Assembly: GCA_965661115.1 (NCBI GenBank)
Contig: CBFICO010000017.1
Span: 1 to 31,733, forward strand
Length of the DNA: 31,733 nucleotides
Source of the DNA: UBA6770 sp965661115
Lineage (GTDB): Bacteria; Bacteroidota; Bacteroidia; Flavobacteriales_G; Salibacteraceae
Direction of reading: 5' to 3'
Of this stretch, positions 1 to 7,604 are shown in pieces. The translations under genes were made by a program, and so were the position numbers. Below the pieces are notes generated by a model. That model searched no databases. It saw only the letters and a list, made by a program, of their open reading frames with translations, and was not told the origin of the DNA. Position 1 is the first letter of the stretch. Every line of letters starts with the position of its first letter.

Positions 1-249
1 TTTATAAAAGTGGCTTCCGAGCATTTTGCAAAGTATTTAAAACCTGCTTTTGGAGGGCATGTGCTTGGCCCTGAGGCGCCTTCCATTGCTCGAATAAGAA
101 ATTGGTACATCGAACAGTTGTTGATTAAACTACCAGCCAACCAAACAAACGCAAATGCCAAGCGTATTATTCAAGAGTCAATTAATCATTTTAAAAGTCA
201 AAAAGAATTTAGTGCCGTGCGCGTAATTCATGACATTGACCCACAATAA
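1..249 (+). CDS. priA: Primosomal protein N' (replication restart helicase PriA), C-terminal fragment
   Basis: The reading frame is open from base 1, so the gene starts left of the window and only about the last 82 residues are present. The tail carries the PriA C-terminal signature: a VLGPEAPSIARIRNWY block (a G-P-x-x-x-x-I-x-R-I-x-x-x-Y pattern), then an hhhKh strand and the terminal VRVIHDIDPQ, close to the usual ending of PriA (V-x-I-D-V-D-P). PriA is the 3'-to-5' helicase that reloads the replisome at stalled forks. The helicase and zinc-binding parts lie outside the window, so their integrity cannot be judged. The GTG at base 10 is internal and not a start. Confidence 0.85.
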   Translation, partial: FIKVASEHFAKYLKPAFGGHVLGPEAPSIARIRNWYIEQLLIKLPANQTNANAKRIIQESINHFKSQKEFSAVRVIHDIDPQ

Positions 250-300
250 TACAGTTGAGATTTGTGTTATTTTCGCGTCTGCTTAAATACAAAAACTGAG

Positions 301-1227
301 TTGAATCCCCGACTTATTTGCATATTCATTCTGTTGCCCATTGCACTTTTTGCGCAAAAAAATAAGCGTAAACGGAACTTTGGTAAAAAGAGCTATACCT
401 TTTACAAACACGAGTTTGAACTGGGTACAGGTATCATCAATTACCTAGGCGAATTGGGCGGTAACGATGGTGCTCCCAAACGATTTTCACCGGGAGATGC
501 GGAGTTGGCTTTGGCCAAATTTGCACTCAGTGTTGGTTACCGTTACAACATCAACCCAAAATTTGCGGTACGCGGTGCATATACCTCGGGCAAAATTGCT
601 GGAAGCGATGAGCTTACCAACGAACCAACCAGAAACTACCGAAACCTTGCTTTTGAAACCAACATAAACGAAATGATTGTTTTTGGAGAGTTTTTCTTAA
701 CACGTGCAGACTATGGGCATGGATTTCACAGAACAGGTGTAACGGGAAAAACTGGACGAAGCTTCTCCTCTAGTTTTCACTTGGGTTTAGGATTTCTAAA
801 ATTTAATCCAATCTACAACGGCACGCCGCTGCAGCCATTAAATACAGAAGGACAAGGATTACCAGGAGCGGAAGACCCTTATAAACTGACCACCCTAGTT
901 TTACCTATAGGAATTAACTTGAGCTACCAAATCAATAAGTCATTTAGGGTAGGCCTAGACGCTACACACCGTTTTACACAAACCGATTACCTAGACGACG
1001 TTAGCGGAAATTACTACGACAAAGAGTTAATAAGAGCCGAATATGGCGATTTGGCCGCAGAAATGTCTAACCGTACAGATGGCACTAAACGTTGGACAGA
1101 CCCTGGCGCGCCGAGAGGAAACCCGAAAAACGACGACGGTTATTTTACGCTTATGGTAGTTGCTACATACACGCCATTCATAAAAACGTATAGAAGTGTA
1201 AAAAGACGCTACAAACCCAAGTTCTAG
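301..1227 (+). CDS. Outer-membrane beta-barrel protein with signal peptide (DUF6089-like)
   Basis: I chose the TTG at 301 because it places a standard signal peptide at the N-terminus: a short polar start, the hydrophobic stretch ICIFILLPIALF and a cleavage site after AQ. The frame is open back to a TTG at 262, which would add a poor 13-residue leader. The mature part, about 290 residues, alternates polar and aromatic/hydrophobic residues (ELGTGIINYLGELGG, ALSVGYRYNINPKFAVRGAY, LVLPIGINLSYQINKSFRVGLD), as in small Bacteroidota barrels, and ends in Phe as barrel substrates usually do. The family resembles DUF6089-type proteins found beside housekeeping genes. Its role is unknown. It lies 51 bases after priA and one base before the methyltransferase gene, so the three may be cotranscribed. 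Confidence 0.72.
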   Translation: MNPRLICIFILLPIALFAQKNKRKRNFGKKSYTFYKHEFELGTGIINYLGELGGNDGAPKRFSPGDAELALAKFALSVGYRYNINPKFAVRGAYTSGKIAGSDELTNEPTRNYRNLAFETNINEMIVFGEFFLTRADYGHGFHRTGVTGKTGRSFSSSFHLGLGFLKFNPIYNGTPLQPLNTEGQGLPGAEDPYKLTTLVLPIGINLSYQINKSFRVGLDATHRFTQTDYLDDVSGNYYDKELIRAEYGDLAAEMSNRTDGTKRWTDPGAPRGNPKNDDGYFTLMVVATYTPFIKTYRSVKRRYKPKF

Positions 1228-1228
1228 C

Positions 1229-1936
1229 GTGTCTGATGTTTTTAGATTCAAGCAGTTTAGCATTGACCAAAGCAATGCTCCTTTTAAAATAGGTACCGAT
1301 GGTGTGCTTTTGGGTGCATGGGCGGATTGTACAAACGCAAAACAAATCCTTGACATTGGTTGTGGCACTGGTTTAATTGGTCTGATGCTGGCTCAGCGCA
1401 ATCAATATGCAATTATTAAAGGAATCGACATCAATAAAAACGCTGCAGACATTACCACTAAGAATTATGACGCGAGCCCTTGGGCAAATCGATTAGAGGC
1501 AATAAACGAATCTTTACAAGATTTTAAACCAGCGTCAAAATTTGATTTGATAGTTAGCAATCCGCCGTTTTTTACCGACTCAAAACTATCAGATAATCCA
1601 GAAAAAAACTTAGCACGCCATACCGATAGTTTGAGCTATAAAACGCTCATAGAAAAATCCGCCGAACTGCTGTCTCCTGAGGGCAGAGTAGCTTTGGTTT
1701 TACCAACAGATGTGCTTGAACTTGTGCTAAGCATTGCTGAAGCTAATGAGCTGTATTTAATCAAGCAATGTTCTGTTTTACCTACTCCTCAAAAACTAGC
1801 CAAACGAGTGCTAGTGGAGTTATCTGATATTCCGGAAAAAACGAAATTCGAGGAGCTAATTATTGAAGAATTCGGGCGACATCAATACTCCAAAAATTAC
1901 CTCAGCTTAACTCAAGCTTTTTTATTGATTAGCTAG
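1229..1936 (+). CDS. trmN6: tRNA1(Val) (adenine(37)-N6)-methyltransferase family protein (TrmN6/YfiC)
   Basis: This is a SAM-dependent class I methyltransferase of 235 residues, the usual length of the family. Motif I is LDIGCGTG (residues 41-48). The N6-adenine catalytic motif is SNPPFF (about 110-115). The N-terminus has the family's FRFKQFSI and GTDGVLLGAW blocks. E. coli TrmN6 methylates A37 of tRNA1(Val). The start is GTG at 1229, one base after the stop of the barrel gene, with no ATG alternative. The gene converges on the tolC-like gene with a 5-base gap and no visible terminator hairpin. The general methyltransferase assignment is firm; the exact substrate is inferred from family resemblance. 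Confidence 0.82.
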   Translation: MSDVFRFKQFSIDQSNAPFKIGTDGVLLGAWADCTNAKQILDIGCGTGLIGLMLAQRNQYAIIKGIDINKNAADITTKNYDASPWANRLEAINESLQDFKPASKFDLIVSNPPFFTDSKLSDNPEKNLARHTDSLSYKTLIEKSAELLSPEGRVALVLPTDVLELVLSIAEANELYLIKQCSVLPTPQKLAKRVLVELSDIPEKTKFEELIIEEFGRHQYSKNYLSLTQAFLLIS

Positions 1937-1941
1937 TATCA

Positions 1942-3360
1942 TTAAAGCGTTTGATGCAAAATTCCAAATACATAATTAGCAGTCAAGCGAGCTTTTTGGT
2001 TTTTACTCATCAATTCAATAAGCTTGAGTCGAGCTTTTAAATAGCCAACTTCTCTGCTATTTACCATAAACAATGAGCTTTCTCCTGCGACGAACATGGC
2101 GCGTTCTCCATCTAGGAGTCTGAGGTAGTCGGCCACGGTTTGCTCGTACAGAGAAATCTGATCTAAGGTCACTCGCCAACTATTTAACGAAGCTCTAGCC
2201 TTGTAATTTAGCTGCTCGCGTTTGTTGGTCATTTGCAATTGCACCTCGTTTTGTTTGATTTTATTCAATTTTAAATCTCCGCGCTCTTTAAACATAAGAA
2301 TAGGCATAGAAAAATTAACTCCCCAGTTGTAATTCAAACTTGAGTAATTACTAAACGGATCTCCACCAATAGGTTGACTAATGGCGTTGTACTTTAAGTT
2401 TAAGTCTGGTTTAAGTTGCTCTCTTGTGAGTCTTAAGTTAATATCAATCGTTTCTAACTTGTATTGATACTGCAATAGCTCTGGGTGGTTATTTATAAGG
2501 CTATCCGTTCGCGTAAAAAAGTCATCGTTTAGGTCATTTGAGTTCATGTCGTCGGTAGTATAAGGAACTGTGCTCTCAGCCAGTTCTAACGGAATAAACC
2601 CATCCTTCCATAAATATACGGTGAGCAAAGCAGAAGCATTCTGAAAATCGAGCTGAAATTGCTTTAACTCTAACGAGCGGTTTTGCACTTGAATCCAAGA
2701 CTCCACCGTATCAATTACAGGAGCATCACCAAAAGTAGCGTTGTCTTTTACACCTCTAAATCGTTGCTCAGCTAGCGCATATCCCTCTTCCAGTACTTTC
2801 ATGTTGTTGTAGGCCACAAACCAAGTCCAATAAGCCTGACCCGCATCGTACAACAAATCATTTAAAATAATAATACGCTGTGCTTCGGTACTTTCTCTAT
2901 AAATTTTGGCTCTTTTAAGCTCTGCCCGTCGCTGATCAATAAAAAGCCCCTCGCCTATTGGCAACTCTATTCCGGCATACCACAAGCCACTGCCTGGAGT
3001 ACTATTTTCTGGGTTCAGATTAGTTCCAAAATTACTCTCATACCCAGCTTTAACAGCCGCGCCAAACCAAGTTGGAATTTTTAACCCAGCGTCAAGTAAC
3101 TCGTAATACTGATCTTCTTTAAACTGCTTTTCAGAAAACTCTCCGTAAATTTTGGGGTCAAAACCTCCCCTAGCCTTTGTCATGTATGCCTCCCCACTTT
3201 GTTTAGCCAATTCGGCTTGCATAGCAATTGGGTGCTTTTCTTTTACGAGTTTCATAAACTTCTCGTAAGACATTACCACGGGTTTGGTGTTGTTTTGAGC
3301 AGCTACAAACTCAACTCCCATCAAAGTAAGCAGAAACAATATGTATTTCAATTGGCTCAT
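1942..3360 (-). CDS. TolC-family outer-membrane efflux protein
   Basis: This is the last gene of the exporter operon. I placed the start at 3360 because it gives a clean signal peptide (MSQLKYILFLLTLMG, then EFVAAQ), 7 bases after the HlyD stop. The open frame runs 50 codons further upstream, but that part lies inside the HlyD gene. The mature protein of about 450 residues is rich in long amphipathic helices with paired elements such as YQYKLETIDINLRLTREQLKPDLNLKYN and LGYLKARLKLIELMSKNQKARLTANY, as in outer-membrane efflux proteins. It would form the trimeric outer-membrane channel that completes the ABC-HlyD-TolC tripartite exporter. Homologues are often annotated simply as TolC family. It converges on trmN6. 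Confidence 0.85.
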   Translation of the reverse strand: MSQLKYILFLLTLMGVEFVAAQNNTKPVVMSYEKFMKLVKEKHPIAMQAELAKQSGEAYMTKARGGFDPKIYGEFSEKQFKEDQYYELLDAGLKIPTWFGAAVKAGYESNFGTNLNPENSTPGSGLWYAGIELPIGEGLFIDQRRAELKRAKIYRESTEAQRIIILNDLLYDAGQAYWTWFVAYNNMKVLEEGYALAEQRFRGVKDNATFGDAPVIDTVESWIQVQNRSLELKQFQLDFQNASALLTVYLWKDGFIPLELAESTVPYTTDDMNSNDLNDDFFTRTDSLINNHPELLQYQYKLETIDINLRLTREQLKPDLNLKYNAISQPIGGDPFSNYSSLNYNWGVNFSMPILMFKERGDLKLNKIKQNEVQLQMTNKREQLNYKARASLNSWRVTLDQISLYEQTVADYLRLLDGERAMFVAGESSLFMVNSREVGYLKARLKLIELMSKNQKARLTANYVFGILHQTL

Positions 3361-3367
3361 AGACCTA

Positions 3368-4729
3368 CTATTTCTTTTGACCTTTTGGGGTTGCTTTTCC
3401 TTGCGCTGCCGGCTCGTAATAATCTGGTGGGAAACCATTAACTTGTCGCCATAGCTCGTACCAAACAGGAACATCATTAAGCAAAAGCATATTGGTCGTT
3501 CCAGCTCCAACTCTCAACGCTTCCGGCCACAAATGGTCTGAGGTATCCGGTTTTACAAGTACTCGGTACAATCCGTTATCGCTAATAAAATTATCTATCG
3601 CAAACACAGTACCTCCGTAGGTTCCGTAGCTGGTATTGGGCCAACCTGAGAATACAATTGCTGGCCAACCATCAAATTGAATTCTAGCCTTCTCCCCTTT
3701 CTTAATTAAGGGTAAGTCAATGGGTTTTACGTACATAGCTACCGCCAAATCGTATTTAGCTGGCATAATGGACACAATTTGAGCACCCTCCTTAATGGTT
3801 TCACCAATTCCAACTTGCATTGCTTTAGTTACGTATCCGGTTTGCGGTGCCGTTATGTAATACATACCCGTTCGGATGGAATAGTTCGAGTACTGATTCT
3901 TCATTTTGGTAACCGTAGCCTCTGCATCAAACTGGGCAGACAATGCTGTAAACTTGTTTGAGTTAGCCTTTGCAATATCGTCTTGAAACTTTGCCTGGAT
4001 AGAGCTGATCTCCACTCTAGCGTTTATTGCCTCGTTTCTACTCGCCAACAATTTTGCCTCAGCTGAAATCATTTTAGCCTGAGCCGCCTGCATTTTGTTT
4101 TTTCTATTTTCCGTATCGGTAAGCGACTTCAAGTCCTTTTCGTACAACTTTACAATACGAGCGTACTGATCAGAAGCAATTTTGTAGTTGATTTTTGACG
4201 CTTCAAAATCAATACTATCAGAGATTACTTTTAAGAGCGATTGTTGCAATTTATTTCTTACCTGCTGCAGTTTTAAAGTACGTGCAGTGGTAAGTGCATC
4301 AATTTGAGAATCCAACGCTTTTACTTTCTCTTTATAAGATTCAACCGAAGATTCCTTAGCCTTAACTTGTTGATCTGTCCTTTCTAATAAAGCTGGATCA
4401 AAGTAGGCATCCTTGATTTCAGAGATAAATAATATCGTATCTCCCTTATTCACAAAATCTCCCTCTTTTACGTACCATTTCTCTATTCTACCAGCAATTA
4501 CAGAATGAATTGTCTGTGGCCTTTGATCGGGGCGCAATGTAGTTACATGCCCCTTAGCTCTAATGTTCTGCGTCCAAGGCAGTAACAGCAAAATATTACC
4601 TACAACTGTAATAGCTATTACCAATCGTAAAAACACCTTACCAGACATTTTAGACTCTACATAACTAAGCGCCTTAAACTTATCTCGTTGAATTTTATTT
4701 GTAATACTCTGATTTGATATATTAAGCAT
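3368..4729 (-). CDS. HlyD-family periplasmic adaptor subunit
   Basis: This is a membrane-fusion protein of 453 residues when started at the ATG at 4729, which overlaps the ABC gene stop by 8 bases and suggests translational coupling. An ATG at 4753 would add eight residues. One N-terminal membrane helix lies at about residues 31-51 (KVFLRLVIAITVVGNILLLL). It is followed by the half-lipoyl strand VIAGRIEKWYVKEGDFVNKGDTILFI, a long coiled-coil hairpin of roughly 200 residues rich in Lys, Gln, Ala and Ser, the second lipoyl half ITAPQTGYVTKAMQVGIGE, and a beta-barrel with VAMYVKPIDLPLIKKGEKARIQF. It would link the inner-membrane ABC protein to the TolC channel. The cargo cannot be inferred: no peptide or leader-peptidase gene lies nearby. 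Confidence 0.88.
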   Translation of the reverse strand: MLNISNQSITNKIQRDKFKALSYVESKMSGKVFLRLVIAITVVGNILLLLPWTQNIRAKGHVTTLRPDQRPQTIHSVIAGRIEKWYVKEGDFVNKGDTILFISEIKDAYFDPALLERTDQQVKAKESSVESYKEKVKALDSQIDALTTARTLKLQQVRNKLQQSLLKVISDSIDFEASKINYKIASDQYARIVKLYEKDLKSLTDTENRKNKMQAAQAKMISAEAKLLASRNEAINARVEISSIQAKFQDDIAKANSNKFTALSAQFDAEATVTKMKNQYSNYSIRTGMYYITAPQTGYVTKAMQVGIGETIKEGAQIVSIMPAKYDLAVAMYVKPIDLPLIKKGEKARIQFDGWPAIVFSGWPNTSYGTYGGTVFAIDNFISDNGLYRVLVKPDTSDHLWPEALRVGAGTTNMLLLNDVPVWYELWRQVNGFPPDYYEPAAQGKATPKGQKK

Positions 4730-6449
4730 GGCCGTTCGTATTAAAATTAGCAATCGATTTTAATGACTCATAATCTCCATCGTGTTTTACTTCTCCTTGT
4801 TCCATGATAATAACACGATTACATTTTTTAGCCAAATACGGATCGTTAGATACCGCTACTAAAGTCCATTTATTCTCTGGACTGGTAACAAAATCCATAA
4901 TCTTACGGTTATCCTCTTCACCTAAATGCTCAAATACATCCTCTAGCAAAAGCAGTTTTGGCCTATCCACCACAGAACGGGCTAGAATTATTTTTTGAAC
5001 AATACTTCGCGGTAAGTGAACCCCTTGTGGTCCTAAAATGGTATCGTAACCTTTTGGAAGTGAGCGGATATAATGTTCCAATCCGAACTCATGCACCACC
5101 CACTGCACGTTTTCGAGTGTTGCTCGTGGTCTTCCCATAGTAATGTTTTCGTAAAGCGTACCGTGAAATAAACGCTCTTGTGAAAGGCAGTCACCAATTA
5201 TACTTCTTAGCGATTCCATATTAATGTTATCTATAGGTAATTGATTGTAGGTAATACCACCTTCTTGAATATCGTACAACCCTGCAAGTACTTGCAATAG
5301 CGTACTTTTACCCGAAACGTTCTCTCCCGTAACTAGTACCTTATCACCAGCATTCAATTGCAACGAAAGACTATTGAGCGTTCTATTTTTTTGTCCCGCA
5401 AAAGTGAAATCGATTTCCTCTAACGTTACCTCCATACCTTCAGAAGTAATTTTTTCAGTGGCATCAACACCATCTTCGTGATCCAAGGGCATATCGGTTA
5501 CTTGACCTAGCTTTTCGATTCCCGTTAGAATATCATAAATGGTTTCTAGGCTCAAAATCAATTTCTCAACAGAGGTCATTACCAATAGAATAATGATTTC
5601 AGCTGCAACGAATTGACCGATATTCATGCTTTGATCCATTACTAAAATACCTCCTAAAATCAACAGACCAGAAGCAACAATTACTTTAAATCCAACCATT
5701 AGCCAATACTGCTTCAACAGTGTTTTAAAGTGACTTTCTCTTGCACCCAAATAATCTCCTACGTGTGAATCTACCCTGTTTAATGGCATATCGGTTTTTC
5801 CCGCCAGTTTTATAGTTTGAGAAATTCTTGCAAGCTCCTCTAACCAATGAGCAACCTCGTATTTGTGTTTAGATTCTTTTAGGCTTGTTTGCAATCCTAC
5901 CTTACCGGTAAACTGAAAAATGAAATACACCAAAAACACCATTACCAAACTAAACAGCATAAAGAATGGATGATAAAGAGAAAGTAGTAATAACCCAAAC
6001 AGCACTTGCAAACCAGCAGCTGAAAACTCAATCAGAAGCTTTGACAACCCTTTTTGAACAGCTATGATATCAAAAAATCGGTTCATCAATTCTGGCGCGT
6101 AATGCTTATACATGGCATCTAAGCGAATTCGAGGAATACGATAGGCAAAGTCAAAAGCCGCACGACTAAAAATTTTCTGCTGCAAATTCTCCGTAATTCT
6201 CAACTGAAAAATCTGTAACACACCATTTGCAGCCACACCGAGTACTACAAATGCTACTAGTATTACCCAAGAGGTGCTCATTCTTCCACCTTGAATAAGG
6301 TTTACAATTGCCTGAATACCAAGAGGTAAACTCAAGTTAACAACTCCACTAAACATGGAGTAGATATAAACGTTTCTAATTTCTAACCAATCAGGTTTTA
6401 GCATCCGCCAAAAACGCTGCGTTGGTGTTAAACTGTTTTCTGAATACAT
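4722..6449 (-). CDS. ABC transporter, fused permease-ATPase, with degenerate nucleotide-binding domain
   Basis: This is an exporter half-transporter of 575 residues. Transmembrane helices occupy about residues 25-300 and the ATPase domain residues 335-560. There is no N-terminal C39 peptidase domain. Walker A is intact (GENVSGKST, 375-383), and the Q-loop Gln424 is in place (CLSQERLFHGTLYENI). The other catalytic motifs differ from consensus: the LSGGQ signature reads LPRSI (479-483), Walker B ends in Glu-Asp and not Asp-Glu (LLLLED, 499-504), and the H-loop histidine appears to be Asn535 (VAVSNDP). ATP binding is plausible, but hydrolysis by the usual mechanism is doubtful. The gene lies 5 bases after the TetR gene and overlaps the adaptor gene. 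A pumped substrate of the drug, lipid or peptide type is only a guess. Confidence 0.88.
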   Translation of the reverse strand: MYSENSLTPTQRFWRMLKPDWLEIRNVYIYSMFSGVVNLSLPLGIQAIVNLIQGGRMSTSWVILVAFVVLGVAANGVLQIFQLRITENLQQKIFSRAAFDFAYRIPRIRLDAMYKHYAPELMNRFFDIIAVQKGLSKLLIEFSAAGLQVLFGLLLLSLYHPFFMLFSLVMVFLVYFIFQFTGKVGLQTSLKESKHKYEVAHWLEELARISQTIKLAGKTDMPLNRVDSHVGDYLGARESHFKTLLKQYWLMVGFKVIVASGLLILGGILVMDQSMNIGQFVAAEIIILLVMTSVEKLILSLETIYDILTGIEKLGQVTDMPLDHEDGVDATEKITSEGMEVTLEEIDFTFAGQKNRTLNSLSLQLNAGDKVLVTGENVSGKSTLLQVLAGLYDIQEGGITYNQLPIDNINMESLRSIIGDCLSQERLFHGTLYENITMGRPRATLENVQWVVHEFGLEHYIRSLPKGYDTILGPQGVHLPRSIVQKIILARSVVDRPKLLLLEDVFEHLGEEDNRKIMDFVTSPENKWTLVAVSNDPYLAKKCNRVIIMEQGEVKHDGDYESLKSIANFNTNGHA

Positions 6450-6454
6450 AACGC

Positions 6455-7132
6455 TTACTTAGAAATTGTTTTGAATATCATTTGAAGATAAAACTCACAA
6501 ATAGCGTCTTCTCCTTTTATTTGATTGGTTAATCGGGGCAAATGCTCAGCAAAAAATCGCTGGTTGTGTGCTCCTTCAATTACGGTAGACACCAGCATAT
6601 TGGGGTATTTAAATGTTGGATTAATTTCCAACACAATATCACTCACTCGCTCCACCAACTGTTTATAGCCTAAGAATATCCCTTCCTCATTTTCTTGATC
6701 TACATCTTTAGTTAAGTAAGCCTTTGAGGATTCGATAATAACTATGTTAGACAACTTAACCACATCTATGTTTAAGCCCGAAAAGCTCTCGTCCAACTCA
6801 GATGTCAGCAATAAAATTGCTCTTTTCAAACGCTCTTCTGGCGACTCAATATTCGCCAAAGTAAACTCCAATCGGTACTCGGTAAAAGACCAATACCATG
6901 TAGTTAGGTACAAGAGTAATTTATGTTTACTCTCAAAATATCGGTAGATAGAAGCCTCAACTGAATTAATGGCCTGAGCTAATTTTCGGAAAGTGAAAGC
7001 ATCAAAACCAATCTCGTTAATTAAATCGATTCCGGTTGCCAAAATGCGGTTACCTAGTTCGCTAGTCTGTGGGTCTTTTAAAAATGTGGACTCCTTAACG
7101 TCGAACACTACCTTGGATAGTATATTGTTCAT
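6455..7132 (-). CDS. TetR/AcrR-family transcriptional regulator, first gene of the exporter operon
   Basis: The protein has 225 residues. An N-terminal TetR helix-turn-helix lies at about residues 26-72: ILATGIDLINEIGFDAFTFRKLAQAI, then VEASIYRYFESKHKLLLYL, which matches the family's S-x-x-x-x-Y-F-x-x-K-x-x-L pattern. The C-terminal region is an all-helical ligand-binding and dimerisation domain without specific similarity that I recognise. Being the promoter-proximal gene of the TetR-ABC-HlyD-TolC operon, and having a palindrome over its own promoter (7155-7173), it most likely represses its own operon and releases it when a ligand, perhaps the transported compound, binds. The regulatory role follows from context and family; the ligand is unknown. 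Confidence 0.88.
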   Translation of the reverse strand: MNNILSKVVFDVKESTFLKDPQTSELGNRILATGIDLINEIGFDAFTFRKLAQAINSVEASIYRYFESKHKLLLYLTTWYWSFTEYRLEFTLANIESPEERLKRAILLLTSELDESFSGLNIDVVKLSNIVIIESSKAYLTKDVDQENEEGIFLGYKQLVERVSDIVLEINPTFKYPNMLVSTVIEGAHNQRFFAEHLPRLTNQIKGEDAICEFYLQMIFKTISK

Positions 7133-7149
7133 TGCAAAAATATTTTGTG

Positions 7150-7157
7150 CAAATATA
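7150..7157 (-). promoter_or_regulatory. -7 promoter element of the TetR-exporter operon
   Basis: On the - strand this reads TATATTTG, an exact match to the Bacteroidota -7 consensus TAnnTTTG. It lies 17 bases upstream of the TetR start codon, giving a short leader. The -33 box is weak: a TTA about 21 bases upstream is the best candidate. Confidence 0.6.
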
Positions 7158-7173
7158 ATAGTATTACTATCAT
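7155..7173. promoter_or_regulatory. Candidate TetR operator palindrome
   Basis: ATAGTA and TACTAT (7158-7163 and 7165-7170) form perfect 6-bp arms around a single central T. Matching bases continue outwards at 7155-7156 and 7172-7173 with one mismatch between. The site covers the upstream edge of the -7 element and the spacer of the TetR promoter, where a bound TetR dimer would block RNA polymerase. Site position and symmetry are seen; the link to this TetR protein is inferred. Confidence 0.55.
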
Positions 7174-7246
7174 TAAAGTAAGTAAATTTAGCAGGCTTAT
7201 TAAAAATTAGTTAATAAAGCAAAAATTATATGCTAATCAAAATGGA

Positions 7247-7254
7247 TAGATTTG
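7247..7254 (+). promoter_or_regulatory. Possible -7 promoter element for the DUF1801-like gene
   Basis: TAGATTTG matches TAnnTTTG exactly. It ends only 4 bases before the TTG start at 7259, so if it is used the transcript would be leaderless or nearly so. There is no strong TTG -33 box; an ATTATA stretch lies 18 bases upstream. Confidence 0.35.
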
Positions 7255-7258
7255 ACGG

Positions 7259-7603
7259 TTGATTAGTCCTTTAGATCAATTTTTTTTGGATTTGGAAGAA
7301 CCACAAAAAAGTTGTTTTCTCTCCTTACGCGATTATATTCTTTCGCTTTGTGAAGACATTACTCCTGAGTGGAAATACAAACTAACTTTTTTCTACTACA
7401 AGGGAAAAATATTTTGTTATTTATGGAAGGACAAGAAAACCAACGAACCCTACATTGGAATTGTAAAATCCGATTTACTCAACCTAGATTACCTTATAAA
7501 AGGGGATAGAAAACGTATGAAGATTCTGCCAATTCCGGTTGACGAAGACTTGCCCATCGATAAAATTAAAGAGGCACTTACCTTGGCAATGCAGTACTAT
7601 TAA
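7259..7603 (+). CDS. DUF1801 / YdhG-like small protein
   Basis: This is a protein of 114 residues. It shows the DUF1801 pattern: an N-terminal P-L-D-x-F-F-x-x-L-x-x-P helix, a second helix (LRDYILSLCEDITPEWKYK), then antiparallel strands (LTFFYYKGKIFCYLWKDK, PYIGIVKS) and a C-terminal helix (IDKIKEALTLAMQYY). The fold resembles the YjbR/TfoX-like alpha-beta proteins, and no catalytic function is established for the family. The start is TTG at 7259: the frame upstream is blocked, and starting here reproduces the usual family N-terminus. The gene converges on the porin gene with one base between their stop codons. Confidence 0.68.
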   Translation: MISPLDQFFLDLEEPQKSCFLSLRDYILSLCEDITPEWKYKLTFFYYKGKIFCYLWKDKKTNEPYIGIVKSDLLNLDYLIKGDRKRMKILPIPVDEDLPIDKIKEALTLAMQYY

Positions 7604-7604
7604 A

